This document shows positions 8,260 to 15,551 of a DNA stretch of 64,000 bases, one piece after another. Position 1 is the stretch's first letter; every line of letters starts with the position of its first letter. The DNA is from Pirellulales bacterium. Its GTDB lineage: Bacteria; Planctomycetota; Planctomycetia; Pirellulales; JAICIG01. Position numbers and translations under genes: made by a program. Under the pieces are notes generated by a model. The model saw nothing but the letters and a program-made list of their open reading frames with translations, had not been told where the DNA came from and ran no database searches. The stretch covers positions 54,433 through 118,432 of the forward strand of contig DATLUO010000039.1 of assembly GCA_035533075.1 (NCBI GenBank). The letters run 5' to 3'.

Positions 8260-9185
8260 GGCACCGGCACCTCCTCGACCGCCGCACCGCGTTGCATCGC
8301 GGGCGGCGATTGCAAATAAGCCACAAAGATTTCTTCCAACGCCGGAGTGCGGACCTCGACGGCGGCCACCGACTCGTGCGTGCGCAACGCTTCGACGTGC
8401 TCCTCCGCCAGATAGCGCACCAGCAATTGCCACTGCCGTGTACGATGCCGCCTCCGCAGTAGCTCGCCGCAAACCGTCGGCGGCGCCGCCGCGCCGTCGG
8501 CCAGCGTTACCGTCAACTCGCGGACCTGCTCTTTGAGCGTGTCGAGCCGCTCGACCAACAACAGCTTGCCGTGGCTGATGATCGCCACAAAATCGGCCAC
8601 CCGCTCGACCTCGGCAATCTGATGGCTCGACAACAGAACGGTCCGCCCGGCGGCCGCCAGATCGACCATGCTTTCCAGAAACTCGCGCCGCACCAGCGTG
8701 TCGAGGCCCGAAGTCGGCTCGTCGAGCACGAGCACGCCCGGCTCGTGGGCCAGCGCCAGCGAGAGGGCGACTTTGGCCCGCATCCCTTTGGAAAGGTCTT
8801 TGATCTTTCGCTCGCGCGGCAGCTCGTACTGCTCGACAAGCGACTGATAGCGGGGCAGGTAGGCGGCATCGTAAAAGCCGGCCGCGAACCAGCCGATTTC
8901 GGCGACCGTCATCCACTCGTACAGCGTCGGCCGTTCGGGCACGTAGCCCACGCGGCGGCGGATGGCCAGCCCGTCGCGGCGGCTGTCGAGGCCCAGCACC
9001 CGCGCCTCGCCGGCCGTCGGCTCTTCCAGCCCCAACAGCAGCTTGATGGCCGTCGTCTTGCCGGCGCCATTCTCGCCCAGCAAGGCGAACACCACGCCCG
9101 GCGGCACTTCCAGCGAAACATCGGCCAGCGCCGTGTGGCTGCCGAACCGCTTGGTGACCTTCTTCAACTGAATGACCGGCTCCAT
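8256..9185 (-). CDS. ABC transporter ATP-binding protein
   Basis: A 309-residue ABC ATPase. Walker A GENGAGKTT is at about residues 37-45, the signature LSKGM at 131-135, Walker B VLVLDEP at 151-157, and the switch histidine lies in SSHQ. The C-terminal extension (about 220-309) is as in ABC-2 exporter ATPases of the YtrB/CcmA type. The ATG at 9185 lies two bases after the GntR stop and the gene overlaps the permease by four bases, so the three are one operon. The presence of a YtrA-like GntR repressor suggests an envelope-stress or cell-wall-antibiotic-responsive exporter by analogy with the Bacillus ytr operon. The substrate cannot be read from sequence. Confidence 0.92.
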   Translation of the reverse strand: MEPVIQLKKVTKRFGSHTALADVSLEVPPGVVFALLGENGAGKTTAIKLLLGLEEPTAGEARVLGLDSRRDGLAIRRRVGYVPERPTLYEWMTVAEIGWFAAGFYDAAYLPRYQSLVEQYELPRERKIKDLSKGMRAKVALSLALAHEPGVLVLDEPTSGLDTLVRREFLESMVDLAAAGRTVLLSSHQIAEVERVADFVAIISHGKLLLVERLDTLKEQVRELTVTLADGAAAPPTVCGELLRRRHRTRQWQLLVRYLAEEHVEALRTHESVAAVEVRTPALEEIFVAYLQSPPAMQRGAAVEEVPVP

Positions 9186-9187
9186 AC

Positions 9188-9601
9188 TCACACCTTTTGT
9201 TTCTCGCCTCGCTTGGTTGATCGTTTTTCCGCCGCCGACAGCTCCTGCTCGACCAGCGAGCGCAGATCGTCGATTTCGAGCTGGCTTTGCACGGCCTCGG
9301 CCAGCACTTGCCGCAGCCGGGCGCGAATCAGCTCCCTGCGCTGGCCGCGGCAGCGTCGCTCGGCCCCCTCGGCCACTTCCAGCCCTGTGCCGCGGACCGG
9401 CGAGAGCACCGCCTCGCTTTGCAGCTCGCGATAGGCACGGGCCACCGTGTTGGGATTCAGCGCCAGCTCGCGGGCCAGCTCGCGCACCGAGGGAACGAGC
9501 TCGCCTTGGCGCAGCGCGCCGCAGGCCACGGCGAACTTGACCTGCCGCACGATCTGGTCGTAGATGGCCAGGCCGTCGTGAGGATCGATGGAAAGGAACA
9601 T
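9188..9601 (-). CDS. GntR family repressor, YtrA-like
   Basis: A 137-residue regulator. A winged helix-turn-helix fills about residues 10-78 (VPSVRELARELALNPNTVARAYREL), followed by a short helical tail of about 60 residues instead of a ligand-binding domain. That is the YtrA subgroup, usually encoded with ABC exporters. It heads the ABC operon. The ATG at 9601 is preferred because the longer frame would start inside the promoter. A perfect inverted repeat lies between the -35 and -10 boxes just upstream, so autorepression of the whole operon is very likely. Confidence 0.9.
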   Translation of the reverse strand: MFLSIDPHDGLAIYDQIVRQVKFAVACGALRQGELVPSVRELARELALNPNTVARAYRELQSEAVLSPVRGTGLEVAEGAERRCRGQRRELIRARLRQVLAEAVQSQLEIDDLRSLVEQELSAAEKRSTKRGEKQKV

Positions 9602-9614
9602 GGCGCGGACCCAA

Positions 9615-9643
9615 TGTGTACTGTCGTAATAGTACAGTATCAA
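9615..9643 (-). promoter_or_regulatory. Promoter with embedded operator for the GntR-ABC operon
   Basis: Read on the minus strand, TTGATA (9643-9638) and TACACA (9620-9615) are separated by 17 bases. Half-sites TACTGT and ACAGTA form a perfect inverted repeat with a 9-base centre at 9639-9619, filling the spacer and overlapping both boxes. Predicted transcription would start near 9608, leaving only about 7 bases before the ATG at 9601, so the message may be nearly leaderless. The operator assignment is inference. Confidence 0.7.
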
Positions 9644-9705
9644 ACGGGGCGGCAGGCGTCAAGCCCCTGTGGCCCGAATCGAATTGCCTGTGGGTTTGCG
9701 CAATC

Positions 9706-9858
9706 TCTGTAGGGAACGGACTCCGTGCCGTTCCGCCGCGCGCCGCTTGACGCCGCGCCGGTTTTGCGGAACGCGAAGGGCGAAGATCCAGCGGGCGACA
9801 ACGCCGTTCCGCTCGCGGAGCGAGCGGGCCACGTAGCCCGCTTGCTCCGCAAGCGGAC
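9706..9858. repeat. Degenerate palindrome family C arm plus TAGCCCGCTTGCTCCGC repeat
   Basis: The segment 9706-9735 is a diverged single arm of the family C palindrome found complete at 62311-62390 (TCTGTAGGGAACG...CGTTCCG). Further along, 9832-9858 carries a small palindromic unit (CCGCTTGCTCCGCAAGCGG) that recurs at 58034-58062. No gene is apparent between the GntR promoter and the DUF971 gene, so this 235-base gap is repeat debris. Confidence 0.7.
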
Positions 9859-9878
9859 AGGCTTTGCGCCGGCCCACG

Positions 9879-10199
9879 CTACGACTCTTCACGACCCAGC
9901 GCCCGCAGCAGTTCGAAGGTGTAGATGCCCGTGTCGTGGCCGTCGCTGAATTTGATGCTGTAGGCGTAGTTTCCGACCGGGCTCATGTCGAGCAGCGTCA
10001 GCGGTCGGGCCTCGGCCAAGGAGAGCACGGGCAACATCGTCGCCACCGCCGGCGGCTGCGAGCGCTTTTCGCGGCAGCTTGCACAAGGGCAATGGTCGCG
10101 AAGCTCGCTAACGCGGTAGCTTCGCCGCTGGCCGTCGCTCCATTCGATCAGCAGTTCGTTGTCGCCGCGTAACGAAAGGTTGGTAGGCCGAGAGTCCAT
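9879..10199 (-). CDS. DUF971 domain protein
   Basis: A 106-residue protein made of one DUF971 (GBBH-like N-terminal) domain. The start PTNLSLRGDNELLIEWSDG and the segment YRVSELRDHCPCASC with cysteines at about 37, 39 and 42 are typical, followed by GNYAYSIKFSDGHDTGIY and FELLRAL. The family is found alone or fused to Mrp/ApbC-type Fe-S proteins and hydroxylases, and its biochemical role is not settled. The cysteine cluster suggests metal or Fe-S handling. The ATG at 10199 sits four bases from a heptamer array, which may have replaced the native leader. Downstream of the DUF1445 gene on the same strand. Confidence 0.85.
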   Translation of the reverse strand: MDSRPTNLSLRGDNELLIEWSDGQRRSYRVSELRDHCPCASCREKRSQPPAVATMLPVLSLAEARPLTLLDMSPVGNYAYSIKFSDGHDTGIYTFELLRALGREES

Positions 10200-10202
10200 A
10201 GA

Positions 10203-10295
10203 GAGATGAGGGATGAGAGATGAGGGATAAGGGATGAGGAATGAGGGATGAGCGCCGACTCTCGGCATCTCTCATCCCTCATCCCTCATCCCTCC
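10203..10295. repeat. Inverted pair of GRGATGA heptamer arrays
   Basis: Seven consecutive heptamers of the form G(A/G)GATGA with small variants (10203-10251) are followed, after a 14-nt spacer, by the reverse-complement array (10266-10295), forming a long hairpin. The right arm runs into the DUF1445 gene: its stop codon (10286-10288) is the TGA of a GGGATGA unit. The left arm ends next to the DUF971 start codon. A shorter copy of the same arrangement is at 52819-52877. Confidence 0.9.
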
Positions 10296-11074
10296 CGCAA
10301 ATCGGTGACGAACATACACCCCGGGCTGTGGGTGATCGCGATTTCTGGTTTCGCGGCGGCCAGGGCAAGCTGGGGCGTCACGCCGCAGGCCCAAAAAACA
10401 GGGACTTCATCCGACGCCACGGGCACCGCGTCGCCAAAGTCGGGCCGCGAAAGGTCGGTAATGCCCAACTCGGCAGGATCGCCGACGTGGACCGGCGCGC
10501 CGTGCATCGTCGGATAGCGGGCCGTGATCTCGCGCACTTGTTCGACGTGTTCGGGGCGAAACGGTCGCATGCTCACCACCAGCGGTCCCGCGAACCGGCC
10601 GGCCGATCGGCAGGCGAGCTGGGTGCGGAACATCGGCACATTGCGGCCCAGCTCAATATGCCGCACCGACAGGCCGGCCGCCAACAACGCCGCCTCGAAC
10701 GTAAACGAGCAGCCCAGCAGAAAGCCCACGAAGTCGTCGCGCCACCATGAGACGATCTCAGTCGGCTCGTTGCTCTCCGGCACACCGTCACGAAAGACGC
10801 GGTAGCGGGGCACGTCGGTCCGCAGATCGGCCCCCGGCGCCGACCGCTTCGGCTGCGGATCGCCCGGCCCGGTTTGCTCGATGAGCGGGCAGGGCCGGCT
10901 GTTCAACCGGCAAAACTCGGCGAACTCCTCGGCGACCGTCAGCGGCAGCACGACCAAATTCGTCTGCACAAAGCCGGGGGCCAACCCGGCCGTCGGACCC
11001 GTATGCCGTCCCGCGCGGATCGCTTGTCGCAATTCGCTCGCGCTGGTTGCGGAAGTGGCTGGAAAGAGAATCAT
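10286..11074 (-). CDS. DUF1445 / YcsI family putative hydro-lyase
   Basis: A 262-residue protein of the DUF1445 family, with the expected LRQAIRAGRHTGPTAGLAPG start, the centre EIVSWWRDDFVGFLLGCSFTFE, and the ending DEVPVFWACGVTPQLAL...ITHSPGCMFVTDL. Members are annotated as putative hydro-lyases, and some are linked to D-glutamate or lactam metabolism, but substrates are mostly unproven. The start overlaps the stop of the adenylate-forming enzyme by four bases (11071-11074), so the two are coupled. The last residues and the stop codon are encoded by a heptamer repeat, so the natural C-terminus may have been rewritten. Confidence 0.85.
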   Translation of the reverse strand: MILFPATSATSASELRQAIRAGRHTGPTAGLAPGFVQTNLVVLPLTVAEEFAEFCRLNSRPCPLIEQTGPGDPQPKRSAPGADLRTDVPRYRVFRDGVPESNEPTEIVSWWRDDFVGFLLGCSFTFEAALLAAGLSVRHIELGRNVPMFRTQLACRSAGRFAGPLVVSMRPFRPEHVEQVREITARYPTMHGAPVHVGDPAELGITDLSRPDFGDAVPVASDEVPVFWACGVTPQLALAAAKPEIAITHSPGCMFVTDLREG

Positions 11075-12363
11075 CGTGTTGTTCTTGGGTCCGTTGGCCG
11101 TCGTTGATCGACCAGCCTAATCGCTTTTCCTTCGGACCGCGGCAAGCTGCCCGGCGGCACGCACCTGACATCGACCCGCAGGCCGAGCCGCACGTACACT
11201 TCGTCGGCGATGCGCCCAGGTTGCTCCAGACGGTCTTCGACCTCGATGGCCAACTGGTCCATCTCGTCTATTCTATACGCCACGAGCCGGAATTCGTCGA
11301 CCTCCGGAAAACCGCGCACGATCTGCTCCACCGAACTGGGGAAGACGTTCACGCCGCGGACGGTCAGCATGTCGTCGGTGCGGCCCACGATCCCGCCTTC
11401 GAGCATCACGAACCGGTTCATTAGATCGTGCTGCCGGACCGGCCGCACCAGGTCGCCCGTCCGGTAACGGACCACTGGACTGCCGGCGCGGCACAGCGTC
11501 GTGAGCACCAGTTCCGACAGTTCGCCTTCTTGGGCTGGTTCACCGCTGGCAAGCGAACGGAACTCGGCGATGAACTCGCTTTCCATCACGTGCAAGCCGC
11601 GGCCAGCGCGATCGCCGTAACCCCAGGGACCGATCTCGGTGGCGCCAGCATGGTCGAGCACCTCGGCACGCCAAGCGTGCTCGATGCGTTCGCGGGTGGC
11701 TGGCACCGAGCCGCCAGGCTCACCCGCCAGAATCAGCACGCGGACGCCGAGCGTGCCGGCATCGAGCTGCCGCTGCCGGCCGACTTCGGCCAGGTGCAAG
11801 GCGTAGCTGGGCGTGCAGCAGACGACGGTTGCCCGACTTGTGCGGATCAGCTCCAGCCGCGCTGCGCTGGTCATTCCGCCGCCCGGCACGACCAGGCAGC
11901 CGCGGGCGGCGGCGGCCTCGTAGGCGCTCCAGAAGCCGACGAACGGCCCGAACGAAAAGGCCATCATCACGCAATCGCCCGGCGTGACGTCGGCCGCGTC
12001 CAGCACGTATTGCCAGCAGTCGGTCCACCAGGTCCAGTCGTCCGCGGTGTCGAGCACGGCCAGCGGACGGCCGCGCGTGCCGGAGGTCTGATGGAACCGC
12101 ACATAGCGCTCGATCGGCCAAGTGCGGTTGGCGGCAAGTTCGCCGTCGCCGAGAAGGTCGTCTTTGGTCGTGTAGCGAAAGTCCGTCAGAGCGGCCAGCG
12201 AGGCCAACGGCAGCGTGACGCCCGCCAGTGCCGTCCGATAAAACCCATTGACCGGCGCGATCTGCTCGAAAAGCGCATTCAGCCGCGCAAGCTGGTGCTT
12301 CTCCAGCGAGCGTCGGTCGAGCGATTCCAGCCGTCGGCGTTCGGCGGGCAAGGTGCGCGTCAT
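11071..12363 (-). CDS. Phenylacetate-CoA ligase-like adenylate-forming enzyme
   Basis: A 430-residue member of the PaaK-type branch of the AMP-binding superfamily, close to the usual length of about 430. It has the nucleotide-binding loop FHQTSGTRGRP near residue 90, the DHAGATEIGPWGYG segment near 240, the GEL...VRYRTGDLV core motif near 305, and the family hinge GRTDDMLTVRGVNVFPSSVE. It should activate a carboxylic acid as the acyl-adenylate or CoA thioester, but the substrate is not evident. It is the first gene of a minus-strand set with DUF1445, which may act on the same compound. The ATG at 12363 gives a normal family N-terminus. Confidence 0.87.
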   Translation of the reverse strand: MTRTLPAERRRLESLDRRSLEKHQLARLNALFEQIAPVNGFYRTALAGVTLPLASLAALTDFRYTTKDDLLGDGELAANRTWPIERYVRFHQTSGTRGRPLAVLDTADDWTWWTDCWQYVLDAADVTPGDCVMMAFSFGPFVGFWSAYEAAAARGCLVVPGGGMTSAARLELIRTSRATVVCCTPSYALHLAEVGRQRQLDAGTLGVRVLILAGEPGGSVPATRERIEHAWRAEVLDHAGATEIGPWGYGDRAGRGLHVMESEFIAEFRSLASGEPAQEGELSELVLTTLCRAGSPVVRYRTGDLVRPVRQHDLMNRFVMLEGGIVGRTDDMLTVRGVNVFPSSVEQIVRGFPEVDEFRLVAYRIDEMDQLAIEVEDRLEQPGRIADEVYVRLGLRVDVRCVPPGSLPRSEGKAIRLVDQRRPTDPRTTR

Positions 12364-12408
12364 GCACCAAGCATAAGAGCTTCAGACGCCCTTGTCCAAA
12401 GCCGCCTC

Positions 12409-12894
12409 TTAGGCTTGCTTCTTGGGCTTGATCTGTTGCTTTTGCTCGTCGGTGAGCAAGGCGACGACCTGCTTTCGCACTTCCTTGGTGAGTTGCTTCA
12501 GCTCCTTTTCGGCGTGGACCGACTTTTGCCGCTGCTCGTCGGTCAACTGCACAGCGGCATTGACCGCTGCCTGCAGCTCTTTGCCCTTTTTGCCGGCCGC
12601 CGCGGCTTCTTTCCTGGCGGCCTGCCGCGCGGCCCGCTGCTCGTCGGTGAACACCTCGTCGATTTTCTTTTGCGCGTCGGCGAGCTTGGTCGCATACTGC
12701 GTCTTCAATTCGTCGAGCTTGGTCTGTTGCTCGGCGGAAAGCTGGACGTCTTTGGGCAGCTTGAAGGCGGCCGGCACCGGTGCGGGCTTGGCTTTCTTGC
12801 CCTTTTTCCCTTTGGCTTGATCTTCAGCAAAGGCGGATGTCGCCAGCAGCAGGACGATGGCGACCAACGCGGTCGTGCCAATCAGACGGCTCAT
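12409..12894 (-). CDS. Secreted Lys/Ala/Gln-rich helical protein (Spy/LTxxQ-like)
   Basis: A 161-residue protein with a clear signal peptide (ALVAIVLLLATSAFA, cleavage near residue 23), a Lys-rich linker, then repeated LSAEQQTKLDEL, FTDEQRAARQAARKEA, LTDEQRQKS and LTDEQKQQIKPKK motifs in a helical, charged body. Proteins of this composition are widespread in planctomycetes and resemble periplasmic Spy/LTxxQ chaperones or metal-sensing CpxP-like proteins. The motif match is loose, so function is not assigned. ATG 12894 is chosen because the signal peptide begins there; the longer frame adds a non-hydrophobic leader. Two in-frame GGKKAK-type clusters suggest binding to acidic surfaces. Confidence 0.75.
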   Translation of the reverse strand: MSRLIGTTALVAIVLLLATSAFAEDQAKGKKGKKAKPAPVPAAFKLPKDVQLSAEQQTKLDELKTQYATKLADAQKKIDEVFTDEQRAARQAARKEAAAAGKKGKELQAAVNAAVQLTDEQRQKSVHAEKELKQLTKEVRKQVVALLTDEQKQQIKPKKQA

Positions 12895-13004
12895 GGAACG
12901 GAACTCCGGAAAAGGGGGTGGATTTGCGTCACTCCTACTAGATGCGCCAGCCGTGCGGATTATTGGCCGCCCGCACGGCGATTTCACCCCGATGGGCGCG
13001 CCAA

Positions 13005-13211
13005 GACCTCGTGTATGGGCATGCGGGAGACGCCGACCTGATTTCCTTCGGGCGACCGTTCATCAGCAACCCCGACCTCCTAGAGCGTTTCAAGAACGAT
13101 TGGCCGCTGGCCGAAACCGCGCCCATGTCGGACTGGTACTCGCCCAGCGGGCCGAAGGGATACAGGGACTTTCCCGCCTACGGATCTGAGCTCGCCGCGT
13201 CCAGAATCTGA
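13005..13211 (+). pseudogene. 3' remnant of an Old Yellow Enzyme (alkene reductase) gene
   Basis: The plus strand encodes DADLISFGRPFISNPDLLERF followed by NDWPLAET and a terminal WYSPSGPKGYRDFPAY. This is the C-terminal FMN-phosphate-binding end of NADH:flavin oxidoreductase / Old Yellow Enzyme family proteins (NemA-like). Only about 65 residues remain of a protein normally near 360 residues, with no flavin-binding barrel upstream; the sequence before it encodes the minus-strand helical protein. The rest was lost by deletion or the piece was copied in. Confidence 0.8.
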
Positions 13212-13266
13212 GTCTGAGACCGCGAACGTCGGTCGAGCAGTCGTCGCGCTGGGCGGCGCGCTCTAC

Positions 13267-14454
13267 TTACTTGTCAGTCTCATTCAGCAGCTCTTCGATC
13301 CGCCGCCGGAGATACTTCTCGCCCTCGGCACCTTCCCAGTTCAGTTCGCCGTACCACCAGTAGCGAACGTGTCCGCGCTTGTCGATGAGATAGACGCTGG
13401 GCCACATGTTGTTGGCCCACGTGCGCCAGGTTTGCTGGCGGTTGTCGACGGCAATGGGGTAGGCAAGGCCGTTGTCAACCGCTTTTGCCCGGAGTTGATC
13501 GAAGTTGTGCTCGGCCTCTGTCTCGGGCGTATGGACGCCGAGAACCACCAGCCCTTGCGATGCAAACGTGTCGTGCCAACCCTTGTACCAAGGGTAGTTG
13601 CGGACGCAGTTGATTCATCCATAGGCGAAGAAATTCAGGGCCACCACTTTGCCACGCAATCGTTCCAGGGTGAGCGGCTCGCTGTTGATCCAGCGGTCAA
13701 TTCCCTGCAAGGCGGGCGCTTTGTAGGACAGGGGTCGCAGACGGGTCAGATCGAATGGTTCGCCAGCCAGAGCCAACAACCGCTCCTTCTGTTTGGAAGA
13801 AAGAACTGCCAGCAGCTTCTTTTGTCCGGCGGCCTCGATGTCGGCCGGCCTTTCCGGAGGCGATTTCTCGCCGTTGGCAGCCTTCTTCGCCAGGGCCTCG
13901 CTGGCGCGTTTGGTACCGGCGAAGATTTCTTCAATACGGCGGGTTTGATTGGCCGAGAGCGCCAACTCCGCTGCGACGGCCGGCGTGAGGAGCGCCGCCG
14001 TGCCGCGGGCCTGCAAGACAATCTCCCACAGTCGCCGGCGTTGCGGCGCATCCAGAATCTCCATGAGAGCGGCTGCCAGCTTACCCAACAGGAGTGCGGT
14101 CTTTTCGCGCATCTCCGGCTCTTTGGCGTCACGCGACGCAAACAGCGGCTGATCGATCTCGGCCAGGGCCTCGTCCACTTGTCCGATCTGCTCCGTCGTA
14201 AGGTTCAATTCTCTTTGTATGACAGGATCGCGGACGATCAACAGATGGAAGCTCGTCCCGTCGAGCGGTCTGGCAGGCGATTCATCACGAGCGGCTCTTC
14301 TCTTTGCCGGGGATTTGCGGCCGGCAACCTTCTTCGCCGCGGTGGTGGCGCGCGCTGCCGGCGGAGCGCCGTCCGACATCGCACCGGCCATGAGTAACAC
14401 CGCCACGCTCATGATCGTCGGCCGCACGCATCGCACCTCAAACGCATTCAACAT
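13267..14454 (-). CDS. Secreted redoxin with in-frame TGA at the CxxC motif: selenoprotein candidate
   Basis: A thioredoxin-like protein preceded by a helical domain. The ATG at 14454 follows a strong ribosome binding site (GGGAGGTG) and a signal peptide. Residues about 65-250 are a helical LTxxQ/peptidase-inhibitor-like region. The thioredoxin fold follows: VVALNFFAYG, then TGA (13617-13615, codon 280), then INCVRNYPWYKGWH, GVHTPETEAEHNF and WPSVYLIDKRGHVRYWWYGELN. Family members have Cys at the TGA position (G-C-I-N-C). The frame is the same on both sides, with no other stop until 13267. Read through as selenocysteine it gives 395 residues with a UxxC active site. The alternative is a nonsense mutation or base error. 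A peroxiredoxin gene lies upstream. Confidence 0.6.
13579..13617 (-). promoter_or_regulatory. SECIS-like hairpin after the in-frame TGA
   Basis: On the minus strand the TGA (13617-13615) is followed by 19 bases and then by a perfect 7-bp stem, ACCCTTG/CAAGGGT (13595-13589 and 13585-13579), with loop GTA. The loop starts at base 27 after the TGA and its first base is G. This fits the general bacterial SECIS description of a short stem-loop whose apical loop lies roughly 16-37 bases downstream with a G at position 1 or 2. It also encodes YPWYKG, so chance pairing is possible. Confidence 0.45.
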
Positions 14455-14491
14455 CAACTCACCTCCCGACACAGGTGTAAGCGAATTGCTG

Positions 14492-14530
14492 GGCCGCGTT
14501 GAACTTCCGTGGCGGCAGTTCAACGCGGCC
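14492..14530. terminator. Perfect 14-bp hairpin between the peroxiredoxin and redoxin genes
   Basis: Arms GGCCGCGTTGAACT (14492-14505) and AGTTCAACGCGGCC (14517-14530) pair perfectly around an 11-nt loop. There is no T-run on either strand, so it is either a Rho-assisted terminator for the peroxiredoxin transcript, a processing site, or a small relative of the dispersed palindromes. It lies 38 bases upstream of the redoxin start. Confidence 0.55.
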
Positions 14531-14640
14531 TAACCGCAGGTCGTGCGACACGACAAGCCACGCTTCCTTGAAGCTGGCCCGGCGAGGAAGCAAAAACCGC
14601 CATTCGTCCGATACGAACGTATAGTAAACGGAAAACGATT

Positions 14641-15225
14641 TCATTTGCTGTCAGGCAATGCTTCCAGCAACGTGGCCGCTGATGCACGGTCGATCGCCGA
14701 TCGGCCAACCTGTGCGAACCGCACGACATCATCACCGTCGATGACGAAGCTCGCCGGATAGGCCGTATCGCCCGGCGCCTGCGACCGCACATGGTAGGCG
14801 TTGGCGAACTGGAAATCCGGATCGAGCAGAAAGCGAAAACTCTTTGGCAGACGCTGTGCGCCGATGAATTGTTTAGCGTGCGTCTTGAGATCGAGCGCCG
14901 TTCCCGGATAAATCACCGCTACCGTGGCCCCCGCCTTCTCGAATTTCTTGGCGGCACCGATCAGCTCGGAAAACTGGCGGGTGCAGAACGGGCAGGTCCC
15001 GCCCACGTAGCCGCGGAGCACCACCAGCGCCACTGGGCCCCGCTCGGTCAGCTCGCTCAAGGAGACCTTGTTCCCCTTGAGATCAGCGAGAGTAAAGTCG
15101 TCGGCCTTGTCACCGACCGCGGGCGGCAACGCCTTGTCATCGGCCGCGTTAGCTACGATAGCGCCCCAGACGGACGCGGTGGCGACAAGACAAAAACCGC
15201 AAGCACGATAGACGATCGTTCGCAT
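14641..15225 (-). CDS. Secreted AhpC/TSA-type peroxiredoxin
   Basis: A 194-residue peroxiredoxin/redoxin of the AhpC-TSA class. A signal peptide (about 1-27, ending VANA) precedes VGDKADDFTLADLKGNKVSL, then VVLRGYVGGTCPFCTRQF with cysteines at about 78 and 81, giving a CxxC-like active site (CPFC) as in BCP/PrxQ-type or redoxin-domain proteins, then IYPGTALDLK and the DTAYPASFVIDGDDVVRFAQVG ending. It should reduce peroxides or disulfides in the periplasm. The ATG at 15225 has a good AGGAGA ribosome binding site. Upstream of, and on the same strand as, the TGA-containing redoxin, which could be a partner. The C-terminus is normal. Confidence 0.85.
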   Translation of the reverse strand: MRTIVYRACGFCLVATASVWGAIVANAADDKALPPAVGDKADDFTLADLKGNKVSLSELTERGPVALVVLRGYVGGTCPFCTRQFSELIGAAKKFEKAGATVAVIYPGTALDLKTHAKQFIGAQRLPKSFRFLLDPDFQFANAYHVRSQAPGDTAYPASFVIDGDDVVRFAQVGRSAIDRASAATLLEALPDSK

Positions 15226-15356
15226 GAAGATTCTCCTGATATTGAAAAAAGTCACTGGTCCAGCGGCCATATCCGGCCTGTATTGCCATTGTTGGAGGAG
15301 AGCGTGGCCCAGTCTGTGAGTTGGCTCACAGAAGGGCGGAATTTCCCTGGGGAGGG

Positions 15357-15542
15357 TCAGGGCGCCGACGCGATCGACGGGCTCAGGCCGTACCTGAATT
15401 GGAGAGGGTCATATCCATTGTCCTTTGATTCACTGCGATGAAGAAGTACGTCCAGCTCATCTTCCAGCGTTTCGCCAATGTCGGGGCTGTAGCCGACGTG
15501 GACGCTTCGCACCATGCCCGCCTTGTCGATTACCACGAGCAT
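15357..15542 (-). pseudogene. C-terminal remnant of a TlpA-like thioredoxin
   Basis: A 61-codon frame starting MLVVIDKAGMVRSVHVGYS then PDIGETLEDELDVLL, which is the last strand pair and helix of TlpA/ResA-type thiol-disulfide oxidoreductases. The thioredoxin active site and first half are missing. After the family-like part, about 25 residues are unrelated. It could still be translated (CAGG before the ATG) but would not fold as a thioredoxin. It lies 9 bases after the zinc-finger membrane protein gene. Confidence 0.65.
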
Positions 15543-15551
15543 CCTGACAGC

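Noticed and set aside
10203..10295. CRISPR-like array suspected from regular repeats
   Set aside because: Units are contiguous 7-mers without spacers of 30-40 nt, so it is a tandem repeat and not a CRISPR array. No cas genes are present.
13615..13617. General reassignment of TGA to an amino acid as an explanation of the redoxin TGA
   Set aside because: Many intact genes in the window (for example DUF58, mrpE, mrpF, rsmD) end on TGA at the right place, so TGA is a normal stop here. Only a local recoding or a mutation fits.
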